Source: Pseudomonas sp. GD04091
GTDB taxonomy: Bacteria; Pseudomonadota; Gammaproteobacteria; Pseudomonadales; Pseudomonadaceae
Length of the DNA: 64,000 nt
Assembly (NCBI RefSeq): GCF_029836165.1
Contig: NZ_JAOEBG010000015.1
Span: 1 to 64,000, forward strand
Reading direction: 5' to 3'
The notes beneath the pieces are model-generated. The model had not been told where the DNA came from, ran no database searches, and saw nothing but the letters and a program-made list of their open reading frames with translations. The stretch's first letter is position 1, and every line of letters starts with the position of its first letter. Both the position numbers and the translations under genes were made by a program. Shown here one piece after another: positions 53,928 to 61,990 of the stretch.

Positions 53928-54308
53928 ATGCGTCTGACTCTGCCCTCCCTCGCCCTCGGCCTGCTGCTCTGCCAGGGCGCCTTCGCCGGTGACGGCACCT
54001 CGGCAATCGGTGGCGGCCTGGGCGGCGCCCTGGGCAATGTGGTCGGCAAGCAGATCGGTGGCAGCACCGGCGCGGCCATCGGTGCCGGCCTGGGTGGCGC
54101 CGCCGGCAGCGCGGTCGGCGCGCGCAAGGGCAACCGTACCGAAGCGGCGATTGGCGGCGGCCTGGGATCGGCCGGCGGCTCGCTGCTCGGCGGCAAGCTC
54201 GGCGGCTCGAACGGCTCGACCATCGGCGCCGGCCTGGGCGGCGCGGCCGGTGGCGCCATCGGCAACCATGTGGGCGACAGCAACCGCAAGCACAAGCACC
54301 GCCACTGA
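53928..54308 (+). CDS. Glycine-zipper exported protein
   Basis: 126 residues. Signal peptide (about 1-20, FAG or AFA cleavage), then three to four copies of a Gly-rich zipper such as IGAGLGGAAGSAVGAR and IGAGLGGAAGGAIGN, and a His/Lys-rich tail (HKHRH). Glycine-zipper domains insert into membranes or form helical bundles and occur in outer-membrane and stress proteins such as OsmB-like ones. The repeats are nearly identical, as if duplicated recently. A REP element follows 15 bases after the stop. Confidence 0.82.
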   Translation: MRLTLPSLALGLLLCQGAFAGDGTSAIGGGLGGALGNVVGKQIGGSTGAAIGAGLGGAAGSAVGARKGNRTEAAIGGGLGSAGGSLLGGKLGGSNGSTIGAGLGGAAGGAIGNHVGDSNRKHKHRH

Positions 54309-54323
54309 TCCAGCCTTCACGGC

Positions 54324-54378
54324 ATCGCGGGGCAAGCCCGCTCTCACCGACTACGTGAGAGCGGGCTTGCCCCGCGAT
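54324..54378. repeat. REP-type inverted repeat (24-base arms)
   Basis: Perfect 24-base inverted repeat with a seven-base spacer. Its arm shares 18 consecutive bases (CGCGGGGCAAGCCCGCTC) with the repeat at 27900. It lies between the glycine-zipper gene and the SLC13 carrier and can end the former's transcript. Confidence 0.9.
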
Positions 54379-54487
54379 CGTTGGAAGCCGGTAAAACATT
54401 GCAGCACATCAACGACGTGTTCACGCCGAGCTGTCACACTGGGGCCATCGCCTTTTCGTGCCTGCGTGTGAAGGAACACCCCTCCCC

Positions 54488-56317
54488 ATGAACCATGAGC
54501 TGCTCTGGGTCCTCGGCCTCCTGGCCATCGTCGTCGTCCTGTTCATCATCAACCGCCCGCGCATGGATGTGGTCGCCCTGCTGGTGATCCTTGCCCTGCC
54601 ATTGTCCGGCATCCTTACCGTCGAGCAGGCCCTGGCCGGTTTCAGCGACCCCAACGTGGTGCTGATCGCCGCCCTGTTCGTGATCGGTGAAGGACTGGTG
54701 CGCACCGGCATCGCCTACCGCATCGGCGAATGGATGAGCGAGCGCGCCGGTAACAGCGAGGCGCGCCTGCTGGTGCTGCTGATGGTCGCGGTGGCCGGAC
54801 TCGGCTCGGTGATGAGCTCCACCGGGGTGGTGGCGATCTTCATCCCGGTGGTGCTCAGTATCGCCGCGCGCCTGCAGCTCTCGCCCAGCCGGCTGATGAT
54901 GCCGCTGAGCTTCGCCGGCCTGATCAGCGGCATGCTCAGCCTGGTGGCCACGCCACCGAACGTCGTCGTCCACAGCGAACTGGTGCGCCATGGCGAAGCG
55001 GGTTTCGGTTTCTTCAGTTTCACCCCGTTCGGCCTGGTGGTCCTGCTGCTGGGTATCGGTTACATGCTGCTGACCCGCCACTGGCTCAACGGCGAGCTGC
55101 GCAAGGATGGCCGGGTGGAAAGCCGGCGCACCCTGCTCGACCTGGTCCTGGACTACAAGCTCAGCGGGCGCGAGCGCCGCCTGCGTATTCGCCCCCATTC
55201 ACCACTGATCGGCCATACCCTCGGCGAGCTGGAGCTGCGCACCCGCCATGGCGCCAACGTGGTCGGCATCGAGCGCCAGCACAAGTTCACCACCCGGGTG
55301 ATCGCCGCCGACTCCGGCACCGTGCTGCAACAGGGCGATGTACTGCTGCTCGACCTGTTCGCCAATCGCGATGACCTGCGCAGCCTGTGCCAGGCCATGC
55401 TGCTCGAGCCCCTGCACTTCAAGGCGGCCTATTTCATCGACCAGTCCCAGGAGCTGGGCATGGCGGAAGTCTCGCTGCCACCAGGCTCGCAGTTGATCGG
55501 CAAGAGCATCCTCGAGCTGGCCTTGCGTACTCGATACGGCCTCAACGTGGTCGGCCTGCGCCGTGACCAGGTCGCCATCGAGGACCAACTGGTGGAAGAA
55601 AAACTGCGCCTGGGCGACACCCTGCTGGTGATCGGTCCGTGGAAAGCCGTGCGCCAGCTGCAGGGCGAACCCCGCGACTTCCTGGTACTGAGCCTGCCGG
55701 CCGAAATCGATCAAGTCGCCCCTGCGCGCGCACGCGCACCCTATGCGCTGATCAGCCTGGCGGTGATGGTCGGCCTGATGGTCAGCGGCCTGGTACCCAA
55801 TGTCATCGCCGCGCTGATCGGCTGCCTGCTCATGGGCGCCGGCCGCTGCATCGACATGAACAGCGCCTACCGCGCGATCCATTGGCAGAGCCTGGTACTG
55901 ATCGTCGGCATGCTGCCCTTCGCCCTTGCCCTGCAGAAGACCGGCGGCATCGACCTGGCCGTCGACGCGCTGGTCGGTTTTCTTGGCGGCGCGGGCCCCA
56001 GCGCGATCCTGGCGTGCCTGTTCGCCCTCACCGCGGTGATCGGCCTGTTCATCTCCAACACGGCCACGGCGGTGCTGATGGCGCCGGTGGCGATCAGCAC
56101 CGCCCAGCAACTGGGCATGTCGCCGTACCCCTTCGCCATGACCGTGGCCCTGGCGGCTTCCGCGGCGTTCATGACCCCCGTGTCATCGCCGGTGAATACC
56201 TTGGTGCTGGGCCCAGGCCAGTACCGTTTCGCCGACTTCGTCAAGGTCGGCGTGCCCTTCACCCTGCTGGTGATGCTGGTCACGGTGGTGATGGTGCCGT
56301 GGGTGTTCGGGCTGTAG
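54488..56317 (+). CDS. SLC13/DASS-type carrier with two RCK_C domains
   Basis: 609 residues. Membrane helices lie in two groups, about 5-200 and 418-609, with the DASS signatures STGVVAIFIPV near 111 and SNTATAVLMAPVAI in the second half. Between them lie two RCK_C (TrkA-C) domains at about 232-312 and 326-408, both beginning with the motif PLIGHTLGEL / QLIGKSILEL. RCK_C domains bind nucleotides or ligands and gate transport. The substrate is probably a carboxylate or sulfate. The ATG is chosen over a GTG 30 bases upstream. Confidence 0.88.
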   Translation: MNHELLWVLGLLAIVVVLFIINRPRMDVVALLVILALPLSGILTVEQALAGFSDPNVVLIAALFVIGEGLVRTGIAYRIGEWMSERAGNSEARLLVLLMVAVAGLGSVMSSTGVVAIFIPVVLSIAARLQLSPSRLMMPLSFAGLISGMLSLVATPPNVVVHSELVRHGEAGFGFFSFTPFGLVVLLLGIGYMLLTRHWLNGELRKDGRVESRRTLLDLVLDYKLSGRERRLRIRPHSPLIGHTLGELELRTRHGANVVGIERQHKFTTRVIAADSGTVLQQGDVLLLDLFANRDDLRSLCQAMLLEPLHFKAAYFIDQSQELGMAEVSLPPGSQLIGKSILELALRTRYGLNVVGLRRDQVAIEDQLVEEKLRLGDTLLVIGPWKAVRQLQGEPRDFLVLSLPAEIDQVAPARARAPYALISLAVMVGLMVSGLVPNVIAALIGCLLMGAGRCIDMNSAYRAIHWQSLVLIVGMLPFALALQKTGGIDLAVDALVGFLGGAGPSAILACLFALTAVIGLFISNTATAVLMAPVAISTAQQLGMSPYPFAMTVALAASAAFMTPVSSPVNTLVLGPGQYRFADFVKVGVPFTLLVMLVTVVMVPWVFGL

Positions 56318-56445
56318 GCCATCGCCATATTCTGGCGGTTCGCAGCGAATTGACATCAATTGCCGACTGAAAGACACTGACGCGACTTGTCCCAGGTGCC
56401 TACAGCCGTTTTCCTGGATTCCGTCTTCGCTTGCCGGTCGAGCCC

Positions 56446-57861
56446 ATGGTGTCTCCAGTCCCATCGCGCCTGCTGCCCGTCCTGAGCCTGTTCGGCCTGA
56501 CCCTGGCCCTGACCGTGGCAGGCATCCTGGCTCGCCCGATAGAGTCCCTTTCGCTGTTCTGGCCGGTCAACGCGGTGCTCGCCGGCGTGCTCCTGCGCAA
56601 CCCGCGGCAAGCCAACCTTTCCGGTTTCGTGCTGGTCTACCTGGGTATGGTCATCGCCGACCTGGCCTGTGGCAGCGCCTGGGTACCCGCGCTATGGCTC
56701 AACCTGTGCAACCTCGGCGCCATCGTCACCATCTGGTACCTGATGTCGCGCCTGCCACGCCTGCATCGTCGACTGCGCACGCCCCACGGTACGCTTTGCC
56801 TGTTCGCAGCCTGCGCGGCCGGGGCCGTGGTCGCTGCAAGCCTGGCCTGCGTGATGGCTGCGCCCTGGTTCCAACAGTCCCTGCAAGCGACCTGGCTGGC
56901 CTGGTTCAGCGAGCAGTTTTCCACCAGCGTGCTGGTGCTGCCGGTGCTGCTCACCGCGCCCTCGTCAAGGGCCTTGACCCGTGGCGGCAGCGCCAGCCAG
57001 CCGATTCGCCTGGCGCCGCTACTGGTACTGCTGGCTTCGCTGGCGCTCAGTATCGCCTTCGGCGGGCCCGGCGCGATCGCCTTCCCGATCGCCGCGTTGC
57101 TGTGGTGCGCACTGAGCTACTCGCCGTTTCTCGTGTCCCTGCTGGCTCTTACCGCAGGCAGCACGCTGATCGTCGCCGTGGCGCAGAACCTCATGCATTT
57201 CAGCGTGCCGCAGAGCGAGCCGGGTGTCTCCACCCTGATGTCGGCACGCCTGGGTATCGCCATGCTGGTGCTCGGGCCGTTGGTGCTGGCCTGCGTGAGC
57301 AGCGCCAACCGTAGCTTGATGGCTCGCCTGGCCCACCAGGCGACCATCGACCACCTGACCGGCACCCTCACTCGCAGTGCCTTCACCCGACGCGCCAATG
57401 CCCTGCTCGACGAGCGCCAGCGTCCTCCCTCAGGCCTGCCGCTCACCCTGATGATGCTGGACATCGACCACTTCAAGACGATCAACGACCGCTACGGCCA
57501 TGCGGCCGGAGACCTGCTATTGCGCCAGTTCGCAACCACGCTGCAGGACCAGTTGCATGAAGGCGAACTGCTTGCCCGCCTGGGCGGCGAGGAATTCGCC
57601 ATCGTCGTGCCGGGGCTGGCGCCCGAGCAGGCCAAGTTCACCGCCGAGCGCCTGCGTCGGGCGGTCCAGGACCTGCACACCACGCATGCCGACCCACGCC
57701 TGCAAGTCACGGTGAGCATCGGCCTGGCCGGCTGCGGCGCCGATACTCCGGCGCCCAGCCTGGACCAGCTGCTGGCCCAGGCCGACCAAGCCCTGTACCG
57801 GGCCAAGGCTCACGGTCGCAACCGTATCGAACAGGCCGATCCGCAGCGCCAGGTCGTCTGA
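56446..57861 (+). CDS. MASE1-type membrane diguanylate cyclase without the I-site
   Basis: 471 residues. Eight or so membrane helices (about 10-285) of the MASE1 type carry a segment FWPVNAVLAGVLL near 38-50 and GMVIADLACG near 67-76. The GGDEF domain has IDHLTGTLTRSAF, MLDIDHFKTIND and GGEEF at 380-384. The I-site position reads HEGE at 371-374 instead of RxxD, so product inhibition is probably absent. A TTG start upstream is possible; the ATG is used. It is convergent with TauE, whose stop is two bases away. Confidence 0.88.
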   Translation: MVSPVPSRLLPVLSLFGLTLALTVAGILARPIESLSLFWPVNAVLAGVLLRNPRQANLSGFVLVYLGMVIADLACGSAWVPALWLNLCNLGAIVTIWYLMSRLPRLHRRLRTPHGTLCLFAACAAGAVVAASLACVMAAPWFQQSLQATWLAWFSEQFSTSVLVLPVLLTAPSSRALTRGGSASQPIRLAPLLVLLASLALSIAFGGPGAIAFPIAALLWCALSYSPFLVSLLALTAGSTLIVAVAQNLMHFSVPQSEPGVSTLMSARLGIAMLVLGPLVLACVSSANRSLMARLAHQATIDHLTGTLTRSAFTRRANALLDERQRPPSGLPLTLMMLDIDHFKTINDRYGHAAGDLLLRQFATTLQDQLHEGELLARLGGEEFAIVVPGLAPEQAKFTAERLRRAVQDLHTTHADPRLQVTVSIGLAGCGADTPAPSLDQLLAQADQALYRAKAHGRNRIEQADPQRQVV

Positions 57862-57862
57862 G

Positions 57863-58624
57863 CTATCCGCCCAACAGGTCCCAGCTCAACTTGGCGATCA
57901 GCACGCACAACAGGACCAGGAACAGCCCCCGCACGAACCCCGCCCCCTTGCGCACCGCCAGCCAGGTACCGGTCAGCGCGCCCAGGATATTGAACAGCGC
58001 CATTGGCAGAGCGATGGCCCACAGTACGTTGCCCGAAGGAATGAAGAACACCAGCGCGGCCAGGTTGGTGGCAATGTTGACCAGCTTTGCCGAGGCCGAC
58101 GCATGCAGGAAGTCCAGGGCGAAGAAACGGATGAACAGGAAGATCAGGAAACTGCCGGTACCCGGCCCGAACAACCCGTCATAGAAACCGATGGCACCCC
58201 CGATCAGCACCGCCAGGCATTGCTCCTTGCGTCCGATGGCCGTCGGCTTGTGCAAGGTACCGAAGTCCTTCTTGCAGAAGGTGTAGATGGCCATCAACAC
58301 GATCAGCACCAGCACCGCCGGACGCATCAGGCTTGCCGGCACCAGCGACACGGTGGCGGCGCCGAAGAACGACATCACGAACGCGCTCAGCGCCGCCGGG
58401 ACGATCAACCCCCAGTCCAGCTTTACCTTGCGAATGAACGAACGCGCGGCGAAGGCGGTGCCGCAGACCGAGGCCAGCTTGTTGCTGCCCAGCAGGCTTG
58501 CAGGTTGCGCGGCAGGCAACACGTTGAACAACGCCGGGATCTGGATCAGCCCACCGCCCCCCACGGCAGCGTCGATCAGGCCAGCAGCGAAAGCGAACAG
58601 CGAAAGCAGGGCAATATCCATCAT
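57863..58624 (-). CDS. TauE/SafE-family anion exporter
   Basis: 253 residues with about eight helices and the family signature GLIDAAVGGGGLIQIPAL near 15-32, plus GFYDGLFGPGTGSFL near 146-160, which is the repeated half of the TauE fold. It exports sulfoacetate or related sulfur anions or imports a small acid; direction is not clear from the sequence. Two ATG codons in tandem start it. The LysR gene is divergent 101 bases away and may control it. Confidence 0.9.
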   Translation of the reverse strand: MMDIALLSLFAFAAGLIDAAVGGGGLIQIPALFNVLPAAQPASLLGSNKLASVCGTAFAARSFIRKVKLDWGLIVPAALSAFVMSFFGAATVSLVPASLMRPAVLVLIVLMAIYTFCKKDFGTLHKPTAIGRKEQCLAVLIGGAIGFYDGLFGPGTGSFLIFLFIRFFALDFLHASASAKLVNIATNLAALVFFIPSGNVLWAIALPMALFNILGALTGTWLAVRKGAGFVRGLFLVLLCVLIAKLSWDLLGG

Positions 58625-58725
58625 GGCGAATGTCCAGGCGGTACAAGGCAGGCCGCCAGACTAATAAAAGCGTTGCGCTTATGTTGAAATACCACGTTGC
58701 GAAAACTGCAACGAGGATAGGCCAG

Positions 58726-59643
58726 ATGGCACTGGACATGCTGCGTGAAATACAAGCTTTCGTCACCGTCGCCCACAAGCGCAGCTTCGTCAGTGCGGCC
58801 CGCGCCCTGGGCCGCTCACCCAGCGCCGTGACACGGGCTGTGCAGGCCCTGGAGGACAATAGCGGAGCCAAGCTGCTCAACCGTAATGCCAGCGCCGTGA
58901 CCCTGACCGAAGCGGGTGAACGCCTGCTGCCCCACGCCGAACGCTTGCTGGATGTGCAACGGGATGCAGCCGATGAACTCGCCGCGCTGTCCGGTAGCGC
59001 ACAAGGCTGGATTCGCCTGGCCGCCCCCGAGGTGCTTGCCCAGCAAGTGTTGCCGGAGGTGTTGGCCGAGTTCTCCTGCCGCCATCCGCAGGTCACCCTC
59101 GACGTGCAGTTCAGTGACCAGGCCCTCGACCCGTTGCAGGGCAAGTTCGACTTCGTGATACGGGGCGCCTTTCCACAATCGAGCGAACTGATCGGCTATC
59201 CCCTGTGGCGGTATCGCCGGCACCTGTATGCCAGCCCCCGGTACCTGGCGCATGCCGGCATACCGCTGGAGCTGGACGACCTGGAGCGGCACGCGCTGAT
59301 CCTGCACACCGCCCCGCGCATCCTCAAGGCCTGGCATTTCTGTCGCGACGGCAGGATCAGCAGCCTGCGCCCCCGGCCACGACTACGGCTGGGTTCAGGC
59401 GTCGCGGTGCTGCAGAGCACGCTCGCTGGCGCGGGCATCGCACGCCTGGCCGACTGGCTGGGCGAGCCCGAAGTGCTTGCCGGCCGCCTGGTGCGGGTGT
59501 GCCCCGACTATCACTTGACCTCCAGTAGCGGACATGACCCGCAGATGCACGCGGTCTACCCGGCCGGCGACGTGCCGGCGCGAGTCCGCGAGCTGCTGCA
59601 GGCACTGCGCGAAGCCCGCCCGCGGCCGGGCAAAATGGCCTGA
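58726..59643 (+). CDS. LysR-family transcriptional regulator divergent from TauE
   Basis: 305 residues. HTH near 8-62 (FVSAARALGRSPSAVTRAVQALE) and a CrgA-type effector domain (GWIRLAAPEVLAQQVLPEVL, LASPRYLAH-like). The ATG follows GAGGATAGG at eight bases. The divergent TauE gene 101 bases away is a natural target. The C-terminus is rich in Arg and Pro (REARPRPGK). Confidence 0.88.
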   Translation: MALDMLREIQAFVTVAHKRSFVSAARALGRSPSAVTRAVQALEDNSGAKLLNRNASAVTLTEAGERLLPHAERLLDVQRDAADELAALSGSAQGWIRLAAPEVLAQQVLPEVLAEFSCRHPQVTLDVQFSDQALDPLQGKFDFVIRGAFPQSSELIGYPLWRYRRHLYASPRYLAHAGIPLELDDLERHALILHTAPRILKAWHFCRDGRISSLRPRPRLRLGSGVAVLQSTLAGAGIARLADWLGEPEVLAGRLVRVCPDYHLTSSSGHDPQMHAVYPAGDVPARVRELLQALREARPRPGKMA

Positions 59644-59705
59644 ACAACGCTGCTCAAATTCTGCTCAATCTGACAGAGGCCTTGCCAGACAACATCTGCA
59701 GCGTT

Positions 59706-59714
59706 TTATCCACA
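59706..59714 (+). other. Isolated DnaA-box match
   Basis: The 9-base sequence TTATCCACA is a perfect DnaA-box consensus, in the 118-base gap between two genes. A degenerate inverted copy (TGTGGACAG) lies about 16 bases further. A single perfect 9-mer can occur by chance in 64 kb, so this is only a note. Confidence 0.35.
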
Positions 59715-59761
59715 GACCTACCCACGTTTTTTGTGGACAGTTTCAGCAAGCCTTGAAGGAA

Positions 59762-59956
59762 TTATCGCAAACGCAGCAAGGCGGCATTGGCCAGTCTTAC
59801 CAATTCGATCCACTCGCTTGCACTGATCACCCCGGAACGCTCCAACTCTTCGGCACGGCGCAGTGCCTGATCGTATTGCTCTTCGTGAAGGATATCCTCG
59901 CCGAGAAAACGACCGCGCCACTCCAGCATCGCTGCAGTGCCTTTCTTGCATTCCAT
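59762..59956 (-). CDS. Small conserved-looking protein of unknown function
   Basis: 64 residues, helical and charged, with MECKKGTAAMLEWRGRFL at the start. The longer frame upstream has no coding character. GGAG lies 14 bases before the ATG, which is far for a ribosome site, so the exact start is unsure; an internal ATG at residue 10 is an alternative. The two-helix pattern and high Glu content suggest a small cytoplasmic regulator or adaptor. No family recognised. Confidence 0.6.
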   Translation of the reverse strand: MECKKGTAAMLEWRGRFLGEDILHEEQYDQALRRAEELERSGVISASEWIELVRLANAALLRLR

Positions 59957-60140
59957 AGTGTGTATCGACTCCAAGGCAAGTGATCGGCCCGTGTGCCCGG
60001 GCCCTGGGGTTGGGGGCGCGAGATTACACGAGCGACTTGCACTTGAGAATGACTTGCAGCTACCGCTTGTCCAGACAACCGCGGCGAGGCAAGACAGAGA
60101 GCCCGCCTTCAGGCCGGGCGGGCTGGCAGGAAAATGCGGC

Positions 60141-60224
60141 TCAGCTTGGCGGAATGGTACCGAGCAAGCCAATCATGATAGTCAGCAGCAGAAAACCACC
60201 CAGAAACAGCGCGAGCTTGCCCAT
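60141..60224 (-). CDS. 27-residue single-helix membrane protein
   Basis: ATG with GAGG six bases upstream, then 27 codons and a TGA. The protein starts MGKLALFLGGFLLLTIMIGL, an almost pure membrane helix, and ends GTIPPS. The frame is too short for gene finders but the ribosome site, helix and final PPS look real. Proteins of this size often modulate a membrane enzyme or transporter. Its strand matches the 64-residue gene 185 bases downstream. Confidence 0.6.
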   Translation of the reverse strand: MGKLALFLGGFLLLTIMIGLLGTIPPS

Positions 60225-60456
60225 CGGAACCTCTACAGTGTGATGACGGAACGGCGGGGCTGGCCGTTGCTGGAGCGAAGCGGCGCAGCCTGCCCAGCGC
60301 ACACCGTGTTGGAAGGCTGGGCCTGGGCATATTGTCGGGCAGTGACTGATACGATCACAGATTCAGGTTCGCGCAAAAAAAGCGGATCAGATGATCCCGC
60401 CCCGCTCCTTCACCACTGTGCTACGGTCGCGGCACAGCCAAGGAGAACCGCCGGAC

Positions 60457-61017
60457 ATGACCGCTCTCGCCGACAACGCCGCTCTGCTGATCATCGACAT
60501 GCAAAATGGTATCAACCATCCGCGCCTAGGCCGACGCAACAACCCCGAGGCTGAGCTGCGCATGGGCGAACTCCTCGGCGCCTGGCGCCTGGGGAGGCGC
60601 CCGGTGGTCCATGTCCGCCACATCTCCCGCGACCCAGGCTCGGTGTTGCGCCCGGGCCAGAGCGGCTGTGCATTCCAGCCAGCCTTCACCCCACTGGCCA
60701 GTGAAACGGTGTTCGAAAAGCACGTGCCAGACGCTTTTTGCAACAGCGGCCTGGAACGCTGGCTGCACCAACGCGACATCAACCAGCTGGTCATCGTCGG
60801 TGTGATCACCAACAACTCGGTGGAGTCCACCGCGCGCTCGGCGGGCAACCTGGGGTTCGAAACGGTGGTGGTGGCAGACGCCTGCTACACCTTCGACCAG
60901 CACGACCTGCCAGGGCGGTTGTGGTCGGCGGAAGATGTGCACGCATTGGCCCTGAGCAACCTGGCCATGGACTATGCGCGTATTCTCGAAAGCGCCGCGG
61001 TGCTCGCCATGACCTGA
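60457..61017 (+). CDS. Isochorismatase-fold hydrolase with Ser in place of catalytic Cys
   Basis: 186 residues of the cysteine-hydrolase/isochorismatase family: D14 in LLIIDMQNG and K88 in VFEKHVPDAF are the conserved Asp and Lys. The usual Cys of the TxxCVEST motif is replaced by Ser (S121 in ITNNSVEST). In PhzD a Ser also occupies this place and the enzyme cleaves isochorismate rather than an amide. No phenazine or salicylate genes are adjacent. Start ATG is preceded by AAGGAG at 11 bases; an earlier frame is open but non-homologous. Confidence 0.87.
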   Translation: MTALADNAALLIIDMQNGINHPRLGRRNNPEAELRMGELLGAWRLGRRPVVHVRHISRDPGSVLRPGQSGCAFQPAFTPLASETVFEKHVPDAFCNSGLERWLHQRDINQLVIVGVITNNSVESTARSAGNLGFETVVVADACYTFDQHDLPGRLWSAEDVHALALSNLAMDYARILESAAVLAMT

Positions 61018-61019
61018 AC

Positions 61020-61373
61020 TCAGCCGAGCAGGCGCAGCTTCGCCATCGGTACCCAGCCAAGCTCCCCGTTGGCTACCCGGCGACACCAGAGCCAACCGTT
61101 CAAGGGGCGCAAGCCTTCCAGTTGCTGGCCAGGGTCGATGTCCAGCTCATGGGCCGAGTAGGCTTCCAGCGCCCTGCCCCGATCGACACCAAGCCGCTCG
61201 ATCACCTGGGCAGGCACCCAGCCAGGCTCCTGGCCGTGGCAGCCGCACAGGTACCAGTCCTCCCAGTGCTCGTCGCCCTCGTAGCGTTGGCCGATGCTCA
61301 GCAACGCGCCACGGGCGAAAGTGATGGGCGCAGGGTACTCACTGCGGTGTGCTGCGATCGCGACGTACTTCAC
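61020..61373 (-). CDS. SH3-domain protein (two SH3-like repeats)
   Basis: 117 residues with two SH3-like halves, each ending with GWVP followed by hydrophobic residues (GQEPGWVPAQVIERL and NGELGWVPMAKLRLL). No signal peptide, so a cytoplasmic SH3 of the 'variant SH3' kind. The stop lies two bases from the stop of the convergent isochorismatase-like gene. The role is unknown, perhaps a ligand-binding module. Confidence 0.8.
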   Translation of the reverse strand: MKYVAIAAHRSEYPAPITFARGALLSIGQRYEGDEHWEDWYLCGCHGQEPGWVPAQVIERLGVDRGRALEAYSAHELDIDPGQQLEGLRPLNGWLWCRRVANGELGWVPMAKLRLLG

Positions 61374-61420
61374 AGGCCTCTCCCTGGCTGCGAAAAACGT
61401 CGATGCTAGTCGAAGGGCCC

Positions 61421-61912
61421 TCAGAGCACCATGACCATTTCATGCCAGGCCATGCCGCCGTGATCGGAGGCTGACGGACGGACGTACGCGTAGCCCATCC
61501 TCTCGTACAACCCGACATGCCGCGCCTTGCACATCAGGTGAATGGTCGCTTTGCCTCGTTCGCGCATCTGCTCGACGAACCGCGTCATCAGGCGGCTGGC
61601 ATGACCCTGACCTTGGTGGACCGGGTCGAGCACGACCGACATGATCACCACATTGGGCGCCTGCGGATCATGCCCGACCAGCTCCTTGAACGCCTCGTCC
61701 GACATCAGCACCTCATGGGCGCAGCCGCTGTTGATGAAGCCGATCACCTGGTCATCCGCCTCCAGCACCAGAAAGCCGTCCGGGTACTGGGCGATGCGCG
61801 TGGCGATCTTTTCCCGGGTGGCAGCTTCGTCGCCTTCGTAGGCGCTGGTTTCGATCTGGTAGCAGCGGTCTACGTCGGTTGACAGGGCATGGCGGAACGT
61901 CAGGGTGCTCAT
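61421..61912 (-). CDS. GNAT-family N-acetyltransferase
   Basis: 163 residues. The acetyl-CoA motif is HQGQGHASRLMTRFVEQM near 100-117, with VVIMSVVLDP directly before it. The pattern resembles the AANAT-like group (serotonin N-acetyltransferase-like), including HLMCKARHVGLYERMGY at the C-terminal half. An aralkylamine N-acetyltransferase would fit the aromatic amine producer (decarboxylase) 35 kb away, but that link is speculative. Start chosen at MSTLTFRH. Confidence 0.85.
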   Translation of the reverse strand: MSTLTFRHALSTDVDRCYQIETSAYEGDEAATREKIATRIAQYPDGFLVLEADDQVIGFINSGCAHEVLMSDEAFKELVGHDPQAPNVVIMSVVLDPVHQGQGHASRLMTRFVEQMRERGKATIHLMCKARHVGLYERMGYAYVRPSASDHGGMAWHEMVMVL

Positions 61913-61990
61913 GGGGCGGATCCGGATGGCGGGAAACAGGGGCGGCATGCTAACGGAAGTCGCCGCCCGGCTGCATGCGCCGGGCGCCAC

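Noticed and set aside
53928..54308. Glycine-rich repeats as a CRISPR-like or tandem DNA repeat array
   Set aside because: The repeats are protein-coding glycine-zipper units with synonymous differences; there is no regular spacer structure.
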